A DNA stretch of 64,000 nucleotides from Otatea glauca (GCA_036346275.1 CM070715.1:76743667-76807666); one strand, 5' to 3'; positions 1-10,697 are shown, numbered from the stretch's first letter. The notes: a model not told the origin generated them from the letters alone. Made by a program: numbers and translations.

Positions 1-1140
1 ACTACCGGGGTTATTGTAGCTATAGTGAAATCAGGCATATGAACAGCGTTTTCAGCACAGGTTCAAATAAGAAAATTGATGTATCTTTTCATCCGTTGAT
101 CCAAACTCAACCAAACTTGGTAGATAAGGTCCTTGGGATGTCAGGAACTTATTTCAACCTTCAATCACAAGGATTGATGTCAAAGTTCCGACCTTTATGC
201 CCGGGAAGAAAGAACGCACCAAGTTTCGACAAAAATCAAAATAACTTCGATCAAGGCTTGCTCGTGGGGTTTTGATGATCAAAGTGATCTTGAATGACTT
301 CCCACACGTCCCAGCAAGCAAGATAACACAAAGAAACTCAAGGATGCGCAATCTACAAGATCAAGTATTCAAGAACGCAAAAGATCAACTTCTTGCAACA
401 AGAACGCATGGATAGCCTAGATGATTGAAACAGGATTTCAAAAAGAATCAATCATAAACCTTAGCAAAAGATTCGTAAGCAATTAGAAGGAGGGGAGGCA
501 AATCCAAATTGTGTAAACGTAAATTACAAGAAAGTAAATGCGGAATTTAAATTGCATAATTTAAATGTGTAATATAAATGCGTAAAGGAAATGAAACATG
601 AACATAAATGAAGAACATTTTATTTCTGGAAGGAGAGCTTACAAAGCCTCACATTCATGTGGGCAAAGCTCAAAGGAGCATCAAAAACCTTCGGGGGGAA
701 GGCTACCCCTCCACCCCTATTTATACAACTCTTGGGCCACCTACCACCCTTGGATGAGCCTCTAAACCCAAGAGCATCCATCAAGGACCAGGATTAACCC
801 ACTCAACCAGCCATGCAAGGGCTAACCCAAAACCCACCACACACATGGGTTTTCTTGCACGGTTTTCAAAGCAAGCTACACTTATCCACTACTCTATCTT
901 CCAGAACTGCAACCCAACAGCTCTCCTTGATTCAAGTAGTGATAAGCTAGCTTCACCACTGATCTCTTGTCTCTTGGGACTGTACCAACTTCATCTCCGG
1001 CCATCTTCCGGCGAATATGTGGGCAACTTGAACCTCCGGCCATCCCACGCCTAGTTCCAGCCTCCCTTCGCCTCTCCATGACCACCAAATAAAGTCCTAC
1101 ATCCACAAAGACAAGAAGACCCTTCTTGGTTCCACCATGA
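1..1140 (-). repeat. Inverted LTR-like fragment of the host Copia family
   Basis: Read on the minus strand, this stretch resembles the 3' LTR at 15850-17494. The clearest match pairs about 480-860 with about 16330-16740: the reverse complement of both carries the block with 'tttgagctttgcccacatg', the TATA motif (here on the minus strand at 718-725) and the stretch 'ggatttgcctcccctcc'. Similarity is weaker at 1-480 and 860-1140. It lies in the opposite orientation to the RT remnant that follows directly, so it is not the 5' LTR of that element in its original place; an inversion or a second, reversed copy explains it. No gene is seen in it. Confidence 0.7.
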
Positions 1141-1165
1141 ACCCAGCGCATCAATTCTTAGGTTG

Positions 1166-2383
1166 AGGGTCTTAACTTTGAGGAGACCTTTGCCCCTGTA
1201 GCTAGGCTAGAGGCTATTTGGATCCTGCTTGCATTTTCTGCATCCCGGGGCTTCAAGCTCTATCAAATGGATGTCAAGAGTGCATTCCTCAATGGCTATA
1301 TTGAGGAAGAGGTTTATGTTAAACAACCTCCAGGATTCGAGAACCTCAAGTTTCCGAGTCATGTATACAAGCTCTCCAAAGCTCTGTATGGACTCAAGTA
1401 GGTCCCCAGAGCATGGTATGAGAGGCTCAAGTCTTATCTTCTCAGCCATGACTTCAAAATAGGCGTAGTAGACAAGACTTTGTTCATCAGACAACATGAG
1501 TCGCATTTTCTTCTCGTCCAGATTTATGTGAACGATATCATTTTTTGTGGCTCGTCTCATTCGCTTGTGTCTCAGTTTTCTGAGGTGATGAGCACAGAGT
1601 TTGAGATGAGTATGATGGACGAGTTGAGCTACTTTCTTGGCTTCCAAATCAAGCAGACTCGGGAGGGTACTTTCTTGCATCAAGGCAAATATACCCGTGA
1701 CCTCCTGAGGCGCTTCGATATGTCTGATGGGAAGCCGGTGATGACTCCTATGGCCACCACTGCTGTCCTCGAGCCCGATGAGGATGGTGAGCCTGCTGAT
1801 CAAAAGGAGTTTGAGCATGATCGGCTCCTCTTGTACCTCATCGCTTGAGGCCGGACATACATTTATTTGTGTGTCTGTGGCGCGATTCAAGCTTCTCCTC
1901 GCGCCTCTCACCGCCAGGCAATCAAGCGCATCTTCAGGTACCTTCGTGCTACCACTGATTATGGTATTTGGTACTCTTCTTCTTGTCTATCTCTTAGAGC
2001 CTTTTCCGATGCCGACTTTGCTGGCTGTAGGATAGATAGGAAGAGCACTTCTGGCACTTGCCAATTCATTGGCACTTCTCTTGTTTCTTGGTCATCTAGG
2101 AAGCGATGCAGGGTTGCACATCCACCGAGAGGTCGAGTATGTTCTTTGCAGACCATTCTTTGTAGCAGTGCTCTGGATGAGATCGACCTTAAGGGACTAT
2201 GGGTTAGTGAAAGAGAGTGTGCCACTTTTCTGTGACAACACTTCAGCTATTTGCATTGCTAAAAACCCAGTGTAACATTCCCGGACCAAGCACATTGATA
2301 TTAGATATCACTTCCTTAGAGACCATGTGGAGAAGGGAGATATCGCGCTTCAATTCGTAGAGAGTGATCTTCAGTTAGCCGAT
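1166..2383 (+). pseudogene. Copia pol remnant: reverse transcriptase and RNase H
   Basis: The reading starts inside the RT at a match to the family motif around [13 protein letters not shown] and runs through the block ending KALYGLK, the metal-binding motif as YVNDI (usually YVDDI), YFLGFQI, and the RNase H blocks around DADFAG and FCDNTSAICIAKNPV. It is broken. An in-frame TAG at 1399-1401 replaces a usual CAG. Another stop follows the codon for A at about 1848, there are frame changes between 1850 and 2230, and a stop lies at about 2273. The protein would copy element RNA into DNA, but this copy cannot do so. The last RNase H codons lie beyond the nested insertion at 13935-14018. Confidence 0.9.
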
Positions 2384-4409
2384 TGTAAGTTCAAGCTCTA
2401 TTGGTTTTGGTGATTGGTTTAATATTAATGTCTAATCATTGTTTAATGACAAATCTAATCATTATGAGACTAACATGTTTTATTAAGTCTTATTCTTATT
2501 AGTCTCATACTTGGATGGAAAATGGAAAACCTAAGGTATGCACTCGTTTTCATTCTATTATATAAATGCATACTTAGAATTAAGTTAAAGTATGAACTCT
2601 TCCATTGCTTTAGACCAAATATGTGCATTATGTTTTTAATTCATATATACATGAATACACACATCTAGGGAGAGTTTATAATTTAACTTGATGTTTCAAT
2701 TGTATTGATCCATGTCCTCTTGTCATACAATATAAAGGATCAAGACCTTGAAACAATCTTTTGAGTATATATGACTTGTGTAGTTATATTCTCATGTCAA
2801 TTTAAATGAGTTTAAATTGAGTTCGATTGTCTCTCAATCAATCAAAGAACATCTCATCATGTGTTGATGGTGTTTCCTTGTTGATTAAAGACAAGCGAAA
2901 AGTTCTTGAGTATAATGAAGCATTAGTTGCATCAAAGTGCTCAAGACAACAATTAATCATTCAAATTAATTTGGGTTATGCTCAATCGATCTTTGAGGCA
3001 TCCATTATGTGTTAATGGAGTGCGGTGATGATTGAGACAACCGTGTTTGTTGGACTAACATCTTCCATGAGTTGTGAAGTAGGTTAAGTCCAAGATGATG
3101 AAGAATCGAGAAGAAGAAGTCATCATGTGTTGATGAGCTTCAAGAGGTGATCCCGAAGTAAAGAGAAGGGCTAGAGAAGGTTCATCATGCGTTGATGACC
3201 AAGAAGAAGAAGAAGAGGTGATCCTGGAGAGAAGATGATAGGAAATCATAAAAGCTCCAAGTGGATCAAGTGCGGCAAAGGTATAACTAGCTAGGGCTAA
3301 GGATGTGTTCCTAGTCTTTTACCGGTCTCGGTGTTTGGTTGTGAGACCGGGTTGCTTGTTAGGTGTCGTATTATTAAGAGGGGTTGAGTCTTTTAGCTTG
3401 AGCTTCATCATGTGTTGATGAACTCGATCCGGTTCACTCTAGCTCACTCTCTTGTTTGATGTTTGCATGAAGCTAACCATTTGGCATGTGTTGCAAATTG
3501 GTGAAGCTTGTGCATTGGATTTTATATGAGCTAAGTATTTGCATGTGTTGCAAATAAGGGTGCTCATACTTGCATCTTATTTGAATCTTATTTGATTTGG
3601 TTTTTGCTTGGAGCTAAGTTTTGCATGTGTCGCAAAAGGAGAGAGCTCAAGCAATTTGGTTTAAAGTGGTTGCATGGAGTTAGAGATTTGCATGTGTTGC
3701 AAATAGAGAGCTCATGCACTTGTAATTATTGTGGTTGCTTGCATGGTGCTAGAGATTTGCATGTGTTGCAAATAGAGAGCTCATGTTTTAGTATTGCTTG
3801 GAGCTAGGTTTTTACATGTGTTGCAAAGAACAATGCTCAAGCATAAAATTGGTTTAATGTGTATTTGCAAGTTCGTTGTGCGAATAAACCGAGGTCTATG
3901 AGTCCAAATCCCGAGAGCATGTGAGTAGGGCTTGCAACGAGCGTTTGCAAGTTGACTGGTCTTGTGTTGACCTTCACATGGCTAGGGGATTAACCTCATA
4001 GACTCGGGTTTGATTTGCTTAATCGTTTTGCAAATAGATCTTGAGTTGTTTACTGAAATGTGTTTTCGTTAGTTGGATTTGTTATTTGCAAATGTGTTTT
4101 GCAAATGAACTTGAGATTATGGGTTCCGATCCTAAAGCATGTGAATAGAGTTTGCAAATGTGTTTTGCAAATTGACTTGATCATGTGTTGATTATCACAT
4201 GGCTAAGAGGATTGATCTCATAAGTTCTTGGTTTATTTGCATATGTGTTTTGCAAATAATTTGTGCTTAATGAGATTCTTTGGAGTATGTGATTAACATG
4301 TGCAAATGTGTTTTGCATAGTGTTGTGATCATGTGTTGATCCTCACATAGCTCAAAAAATATCTTTAATGGTTTGGAGAAAAGTTTTTGTGAAAAACAGT
4401 GTTTTCTCC

Positions 4410-4760
4410 CTGAGGCCGGTCGTACCGCCCCTGTAAGGCCGGTAGCACCGGGGTCCGGTGCTACCGCCCCTCTGGCCGGTGTGGAAATTCTAGAGAGGGA
4501 TGTTTTTGGGCGGTCTGGCGGTCCGGTGCTACAGCCCATGGTAGGCCGGTAGCACCGACTACCGCCCCCTTGGCCGGTGTGATATTTCCAGAGAGAGGTG
4601 TTTTTGAGTTCGGCTCGGGTCCGGTGCTACCGCCCGAGCGGTAGCACCGCTCGCAGTTGGTCGGTGCTACCGGAAATCCTGCAACGGCTAGTTTTGTAGC
4701 CGTTGGCGAGGAGACCGATGCTACCGGTCCCAGTAGGGCGGTAGCACCGGGTTTGCTGGA
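4410..4760 (+). repeat. GC-rich cggtgctaccg / cggtagcaccg word cluster in the LTR
   Basis: Short complementary words built on GGTGCTACCG and CGGTAGCACCG alternate over about 350 bp just upstream of the TATA box. Neighbouring copies are reverse complements of each other, so the segment can fold on itself. Related words recur in the element's interior at about 8805-8930. The matching segment of the 3' LTR (12716-12975) has many small deletions. Confidence 0.7.
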
Positions 4761-4804
4761 TCTTTGCCCATTTCGCCCCCAACGGCTAGTTTTGGCTTGG
4801 AGGC

Positions 4805-4811
4805 TATAAAA
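4805..4811 (+). promoter_or_regulatory. TATA box of the 5' LTR promoter
   Basis: TATAAAA sits in the context ggctataaaaggagg, a textbook plant TATA element, directly below the GC-rich word cluster. Transcription is expected to start about 30 bases downstream, near 4835-4845, which defines the U3/R border. The same motif is at 13106-13112 in the 3' LTR. Confidence 0.8.
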
Positions 4812-5634
4812 GGAGGCCTTGGGGGGCAAGGGCAGTGTGTTGGCTGTGTGCTGATATGAAGTGTGAGTTCTTGGGGGTGTTGTGCATGTGTTGCCTTCTC
4901 CCATTTGCTTCTTGAGCTAGTGTGAGCCTCTAATTGCATGTGTTGCAATTAGGAGAGGATTGAGAGTCTCTTGTGCATGTGTTGCGCTTGAGGAGGATCC
5001 TTGTGCATGTGTTGCACTTGGTGATCACCGGAAGCACATGTGTTGTGCTTGGTGAAGTTCAAGCGAGAGGATTCGGCTTGTTACTCTTGGAGATTGCCGA
5101 CTCCTAGACGGCGTAGGGCGTCGTTCGCGGGAGCTCTCAAGGTTATGAGAAGCCCCGGCGAAGTTTGTGAAGGTTCGGGTTGAGCCTACGCGAAAGCGTG
5201 AAAAACCACATCTAGTGGATTCGAGGTGGGTGCTCAATTCGTGGAGCCGGTCCAATGTGTTTGGGCTAACCTCAATGTGGACTAGGGGAGACCGGCAAGT
5301 CTCCGATCACCACGGTAAAAAGTATTGTGTCTCTTGTGCTTGCCTTGTTCTCTTTATTTATATTCAAGCAATTTACATTCATAGAATTAAATTGATTGAT
5401 TGCTTGTCTTTAGAATTGCTTTTGTTAGAGACATAATTAGTTAGTGCACATAGTGAGCCTAGTTGATTTAGGCTTTAATTGTCAAAACCTTAGTTTATCG
5501 CTTCCGCATTATTATTGATAAGGTTTTGGCATAAGGGTAATTAGGGGTGAATTGCTTTGTAGAAATTAGAAAGAGAAAGTTTTTTAAAAGCCGCCATTCA
5601 CCCCCCTCTAGTCGGCATCCTCGACCTTACAAGT

Positions 5635-5646
5635 AGTATCAAAGCT
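5635..5646 (+). other. Primer-binding site, initiator-Met tRNA type
   Basis: TAGTATCAAAGC begins two bases after the 5' LTR end and differs at two positions from the usual plant PBS TGGTATCAGAGC. It is where a tRNA would prime minus-strand DNA synthesis. Confidence 0.75.
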
Positions 5647-5689
5647 TGGTCTCTCATTTTATTAGACTTAACCGTCTAGAGAGTAAAAG

Positions 5690-7378
5690 ATGACGACTGG
5701 CGGATTAGTGCACTACACCGATTCACATATTTTTGATGGCTCAAATTATGCTTCATGGAAATTATTTATGATATCTCATTTTAAATCCATGAGCCCCAAA
5801 ATATGGTGGATCGTAGATGTGGGCTTTTCTCTTCAGTTGAATGAATTTGCTCCAACTAAAGGAGAAGGGAAATGCCTACATCTCGACGCTCAAGCTACTA
5901 ATGCTTTATTTAGTTTTGTGAGCGTAGATGTTTTTAATTCAATATGCAATCTCAAGAGTACTCATGAAATGTGGATCAAGTTTCAAGAATTATTTGAATT
6001 ATCCACATCAACAACCGATGATTGCTTTGAGGATAGGACATCGGTAGAAGAAACCTCCACTTCTACCTCAAGTGATGAAGAAACCTCAACCTCCGCCTCA
6101 AGTGATGACGAGCAACAAATTCTTTCATCGTTAACTCGTTGCTTCATGGCTAAAGGTAAAATTGAGGTAAGTGATAGTGATGAGGATGATGAGCCCTCCT
6201 ATGATGAACTTATGAATATGTTAGAGGAGCTCAATAATTATCTTGGGAAGGAGAAAACAAAATATAAAATTTTAAAGCTTGAACATGACTCTCTTCAAAA
6301 TGATTATAATGTGCTTAAAGAGAATCATGAATCTCTCCTTCTCAAAGAACTCACTAAGCCTAGGGTGGACATAGGAATTACATGTGATTTAATTGATGAA
6401 ATGCCTTGCTTAAATGTCAATCCTATTATTTCATCAAAAATTGACATGTCCACCTCTTGCAGTAATTCAATTGATATGCCTTGTTGCTCAAATACAAATA
6501 TTGCTTCTACTTCCTCTATGTCTTGTGAGACTAATCTTGTAGAGGAAAATAAAGAGCTCAAGGAACAAGTCACTCAATTGAGAAGTGACTTAGAGAAGTG
6601 CTATAAAGAAAAGGTCACCCTCGACAACATTCTAAGCAATCAACGAAAGTTGGTTGACAAGAGAGGGATCGGCTACATCTCCAAGAGGGAGAAGAAAATG
6701 AAGGGCCACTACGCCTCCGTGCGCCCTCATCAAGTGGAAGTCAAGTCCACACCACCATTGGAGAGGCACACCGGCAAGAAGCAAGTCAAAACGGTCAAGA
6801 GAGGGCCAAATAGCGTGACATGCTTCAATTGTCGGGAAAGGGGACACGTCGGTAAGGATTGTCCCAAAGGTACTACTCCTAAGCCCATTATTGTAAATGA
6901 TCATTATTTGCTTAAGAAAGACAAAAATGGCAATGTGTTTGCCAAGATTGTCAATTCTTCTAAGACTATGCATAATTATAACAATCAAGTGCTTAGAAGA
7001 AATAAATCTAGAAATGTGTTTGCTCAAAAAGCTAGATTTCCCAAGACTAAGAAAAATCATGTTGATCATGTGCTTAGGAAAAATAACAATAGCAAACCAT
7101 TTACTAGATTCGCTAGATCCTCTAAGTTTTCTCTTTATAATGATCATCATATGCTTAGAAAGGATCAAACTAGAAATGGGTTTGTGAATTTTACTAGACC
7201 TCCTAAGCCTTCTCTTTACAATGCAAATAATTCGCTTAGGAGGAATAATAACCTCAAACCCATTGCTAGTCATGTTAGTTCACCTAAGACTATTAATGTT
7301 AGGGCCATTTGGGTTCCTAAATCACTTGTGACTAACATTCTTGGACCCAACAAAAATTGGGTACCAAAAAGCGCCTAA
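5690..7378 (+). CDS. Gag polyprotein of the gag-only retrotransposon
   Basis: An open 562-residue frame encoding the capsid/nucleocapsid protein that packages element RNA in cytoplasmic virus-like particles. Residues about 10-110 look like the plant retrotransposon gag N-terminal domain (YASWKLFM, then HEMWIKFQELFE). Residues 115-175 are Ser/Thr/Glu/Asp-rich. Two probable coiled-coil segments lie at about 175-220 and 280-320. A basic stretch leads to a CCHC zinc knuckle, C378-F-N-C381, H386, C391. After the knuckle come about five degenerate repeats of roughly 30 residues (about 400-545), built on LRK/RN...F...PK...N. The frame ends after WVPKSA, where autonomous relatives would run into protease. 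The start is the first Met, 44 bases after the PBS. It is the only intact retrotransposon frame in the window. Confidence 0.92.
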   Translation: MTTGGLVHYTDSHIFDGSNYASWKLFMISHFKSMSPKIWWIVDVGFSLQLNEFAPTKGEGKCLHLDAQATNALFSFVSVDVFNSICNLKSTHEMWIKFQELFELSTSTTDDCFEDRTSVEETSTSTSSDEETSTSASSDDEQQILSSLTRCFMAKGKIEVSDSDEDDEPSYDELMNMLEELNNYLGKEKTKYKILKLEHDSLQNDYNVLKENHESLLLKELTKPRVDIGITCDLIDEMPCLNVNPIISSKIDMSTSCSNSIDMPCCSNTNIASTSSMSCETNLVEENKELKEQVTQLRSDLEKCYKEKVTLDNILSNQRKLVDKRGIGYISKREKKMKGHYASVRPHQVEVKSTPPLERHTGKKQVKTVKRGPNSVTCFNCRERGHVGKDCPKGTTPKPIIVNDHYLLKKDKNGNVFAKIVNSSKTMHNYNNQVLRRNKSRNVFAQKARFPKTKKNHVDHVLRKNNNSKPFTRFARSSKFSLYNDHHMLRKDQTRNGFVNFTRPPKPSLYNANNSLRRNNNLKPIASHVSSPKTINVRAIWVPKSLVTNILGPNKNWVPKSA

Positions 7379-10300
7379 AAGAATTGTAGCTGCTTAGAGA
7401 TGCATTGGAAGCTTTGGCTCGATCAAAAGGAAGATAACTTCATCATTTCCAAATGGAGCCAAGCATGAAGACTATCTCTCAAATCATGAACCAATGCCAT
7501 CTCAGGTAACAAGTATTTAAATTGATTCTTATAGCTTCTAGCCTTATGTAGGTTAAGCTACGTTATTAATGAGATTCAATTTAAATTGCTTGCTTATGAT
7601 TCTTGCTCATGCTTGTTAATTGTATTGATTGTAATCTTGAGCAAGTTTGGGGTAGTGGCACATTAAGGGGGAGTGCTAAATCATAACCATGTATATTACA
7701 TCCCTATGTGTGTCCATATTTATATAAGTGCTAATATATATTTTCAAAATGAAGCCATTTAGCCAAAAGTCAAAATTTTGTACACTATTAGTAATCTTTT
7801 GAAAACTAGTTCAAAAATGTATACAAATGCTTTCAAAAGGTCTTCCAATAGTTTTGGCTTCACAAAAATATATTTTACAAAGAAAATGAGTTTCATGCCC
7901 AAAATCAAGTTACTAGTATCTTGTTTTGGATTTAAACTTATAACTTTCATAGAATTAAATGTAAAATGATTTTGAAAATAATTTCAAAACAAAAAACCTA
8001 GTGTTGGTCATTCTTAACAACTTTCGTGTTCAAACGATTTTCAAAAGACCAACCAATCAAAAGTTATTTGATTTTGAAACTCACCCAAAAAATATACTTG
8101 ACCCATAATGGTCATATTATTGCACTTTGTGAGTTTCTTCATTTGGACTAGATCTTGTGTAGTATCTTAGTTCAAAATGATATTTAAGACTCATACACAA
8201 AATTAAATTCTCTATATCTCATCTTATTCTTCATTTGAATCTTGTGTTGAAATATTTGGCTTTGTTTTACAAATGGCTATTTCAAAAGGACCATTTTGGT
8301 CAAAAGTCAAATCTTATGTTTAAAAGGCCTAAAATTGTAAAAAGCTTTGTAAAAGTATTTTAATATGTATTTCAAATGTTTTACAAGCTTTCAAAATAAA
8401 AATTTTATGTTGAAATCAAAATTGGTCAAAATTCTTGTTTTCACCCAAAATAGCCTATTTAAGCATATTGCTCAATCTTGGCTTTCAAATTGGATTTCAT
8501 TATCTTTTCAAGTGGTATCATGGTTTTTAAAAGTATTTCAAATCCTGCAAGCCATGAGGATTCAATTTTTATGAAATCCGAAATTAAAATTGCACCTTGA
8601 GGTCCTTTATGTTTGTTAATCTTATTTTCATGCCTCAAAGCACAATTTGCCATATCTTTCAAAATAAAATTATTTTTTCGAAAATTCTTTTTGTAAAACA
8701 TTATAAATAGTCCAAAGTTTATTTCTGAAAATTTTCAAATCATTTGGACTTCATTTGAATTATTTTTGCAAAAATTTGCGAAAATTTAGTTCTTCAGTCT
8801 GTCAGAGCCGGTTGCACCGCTCTGAACCGTGGTAGCACTGGATCCCGGTACTACCGCACCTGAATGGCGATAGACCGGCGCGGTAGTACCGCACCTAAAT
8901 GGCGGTAGTACCGCCCCCGCGAATTGTTCTGAATTTTCAGACTTTTTGAAATTGATTTTGGGATATCTTTTGATTGGAACTTCCTTTTCAAAAATTCTTT
9001 TTGGAAAAGCTTCTTATGATTCCAAATTATATTTTTTCAAATTTTAAAATCATTTAAAAATTATTTGGCTTAATTTCAAGAGATATCCATTAAGTTTCCC
9101 TTGATATATTTTAAGTGGTATCCATTTGGGGTCTTTTTGAAATATCATTTCAAAACCAAAACTTATAAATGTCTAAATGCTAATAGCTCCATGCTTCAAC
9201 TCTTGAACCTTATGGGAGCTTATTTTAATCAAGTTTTGTGCATTTATCTCTAAATGGTATCTCTAATGTTATTGCTCTGATACCTTCAAATTTTTCCAAA
9301 CCTTTGAGAAAATTAAGGGGTATTGATTTCTATCGAGTGGTACCAACTTTTCTTTGTTTTATAAATTCTTACAAATGGTATCCACCTATACCCTCATGCA
9401 TTTTTATGAATTTTAATGATATTTCAAACTCATATGGATTAATTTCTCATTTGAAGCTTAATTGTAAGTTCAATCTCTCAAGGACTCTCTGTGAGATCCT
9501 TTGTATGATTGAATTATCTAACGAGGATAAATTCATATTAAGCTGAGTTTAAATGAAAATGCTTTATTTTAAAATGGTTCATTTGACATTGCTTATCTTA
9601 CAAGTGTTTCTTCAAGCAATGTCTCTTGAGATTTTTCTCATTGATATCTTTCTTTCTCAAGTGGTACCTCATGTTTTAATGATCTTTCAAGTGGTATCTT
9701 TTTCATATAGTATCACTTGAAGAAATATTTATATGTGGTATAATTTGAAAAGTAGGCATTACAAGTGGTACAAGTTTCTTATTCTCCTTAAAGTAGTACT
9801 ACAAGTGATGCTTCTTCAAAAAGATTTCTTTTAAGTAATTTCATTGAAAATCTTATTAGAAAATTGGTATCAGGCCTTCTTTTAGATAAATTCCTTGTTT
9901 AAGTCATATTAGGCAAATTATGGACTCTTCAAGTGAGTCATGATGAATTCATTGAATAGCCTAATAAAATGAGGAGTTTTATTTGAATGTGTTTCAAATA
10001 ATCCTTTTGAGATTTAACTCTAAATATGGCCTCCTTCTAAAAGTGGTTTACTCTTTTAGGTCATATTTCAAAAGTTTACAAAAACATTGGCCTTAATTCT
10101 TTAAAACCAAAATTCCTTGCAATAGTCGTATGATTTCATTTCAAGGAGGGGGAGAATTATTTCATTTAAAATAATTATGTTCAATTACTTCTCTTTCCAA
10201 AGCTCTATACTCTTTTTAATTTGACATGTGATCTCCCAAGTGATGCTTAGCCTCGATATTTTCAAGTGGTACAACCTCCTTTTGGATTGGTTTTCCATTT

Positions 10301-10682
10301 TGGTGTTTAATGCCAAAGGGGAGAATTATTATGAGCTTAATTCCTCATTTGGATCTTTGAGTTTAATGCCTATTAAGGGGAGAAATTGATGTGTGCACTC
10401 GATTCTCATTGGTTAAAACTTTATAAGTGATATGAGTGCTTGGTTTGGTTAAGCAATATAAGTTAAGTGGTATTAAAGCTAAGTTATGTGGTATATAGAG
10501 CTTATATTGGTATTAGAGCTTATATTTTTTATAAGTGGTAAGAGCTTGAATTTTTATGCCATAAGGGGATATGCATTTTTTGGAAATTTTATTTGTAATA
10601 TTCGATCTTTAAGTTTCAAAACCCCTTCATAAATTGTTTTTCATCCAAATGAGCAATTAATGTAGGATTTGTCATCAATCAC
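7379..10682 (+). other. Pol-less interior of the gag-only element
   Basis: About 3.3 kb of AT-rich DNA between the gag stop and the polypurine tract. All frames are closed or very short, and I see no Asp protease, integrase, YVDD or RNase H motif. It is rich in ttttgaaaa/ttttcaaaa words in its first half (7740-9100). A word AAGTGGTA(T/C) recurs about 18 times between 8510 and 10540. Around 8805-8930 it carries the cggtagtaccg-type GC-rich words also found in the LTR. Its size suggests a filler that keeps genome length suitable for packaging, which is inference. Confidence 0.8.
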
Positions 10683-10697
10683 AAAAAAGGGGGAGAT
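10683..10697 (+). other. Polypurine tract of the gag-only element
   Basis: The purine run AAAAAAGGGGGAGA plus one T lies directly before the 3' LTR start and serves as the primer for plus-strand DNA synthesis. Confidence 0.85.

Larger units (their letters stand above)
2855..5050 (+). repeat. Dispersed family of mini-hairpins with constant ATGTGTT loop (5' LTR copy)
   Basis: The loop word ATGTGTT recurs with reverse-complementary arms that differ between copies. Clear cases (arm/arm, start-end): catc/gatg 2855-2869; tccatt/aatgga 3001-3019; tcatc/gatga 3120-3136; ttcatc/gatgaa 3404-3422; atttgc/gcaaat 3537-3555, 3686-3704 and 3755-3773; atttgcaa/ttgcaaat 4084-4106; tttgcaa/ttgcaaa 4151-4171; tgcaa/ttgca 4301-4317; gatc/gatc 4327-4341; ctaattgc/gcaattag 4930-4952; gtgc/gcac 5003-5017; aagcac/gtgctt 5032-5050. 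Loop variants keep their stems: ATGCGTT at 3182-3198, ATGTGTC at 3619-3637, TTGTGTT at 3958-3972. A few further copies (near 3484, 3811, 4055, 4883) have stems of 3 bp or less. The function is unknown. Confidence 0.85.
2384..5632 (+). repeat. 5' LTR of the gag-only element (3249 bp)
   Basis: Starts TGTAAGTTC and ends CCTTACA, giving a 6-bp terminal inverted repeat. It pairs with 10698-13932. Contents in order: an AT-rich start, a long array of ATGTGTT-loop hairpins (2855-4341), GC-rich words built on cggtgctaccg/cggtagcaccg (about 4410-4760), a TATA box (4805-4811), and more hairpins in the presumed R/U5 (about 4884-5050). At over 3 kb the LTR is unusually long for a Copia-type element. Confidence 0.95.

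Noticed and set aside
2855..5050. CRISPR-like array
   Set aside because: The repeated unit is 7 bases with pairing arms and irregular spacing, in a plant LTR; there are no fixed repeats or spacers.
6632..7273. Minus-strand open frame of 213 codons
   Set aside because: Shadow of the gag frame on the opposite strand; no recognisable protein.
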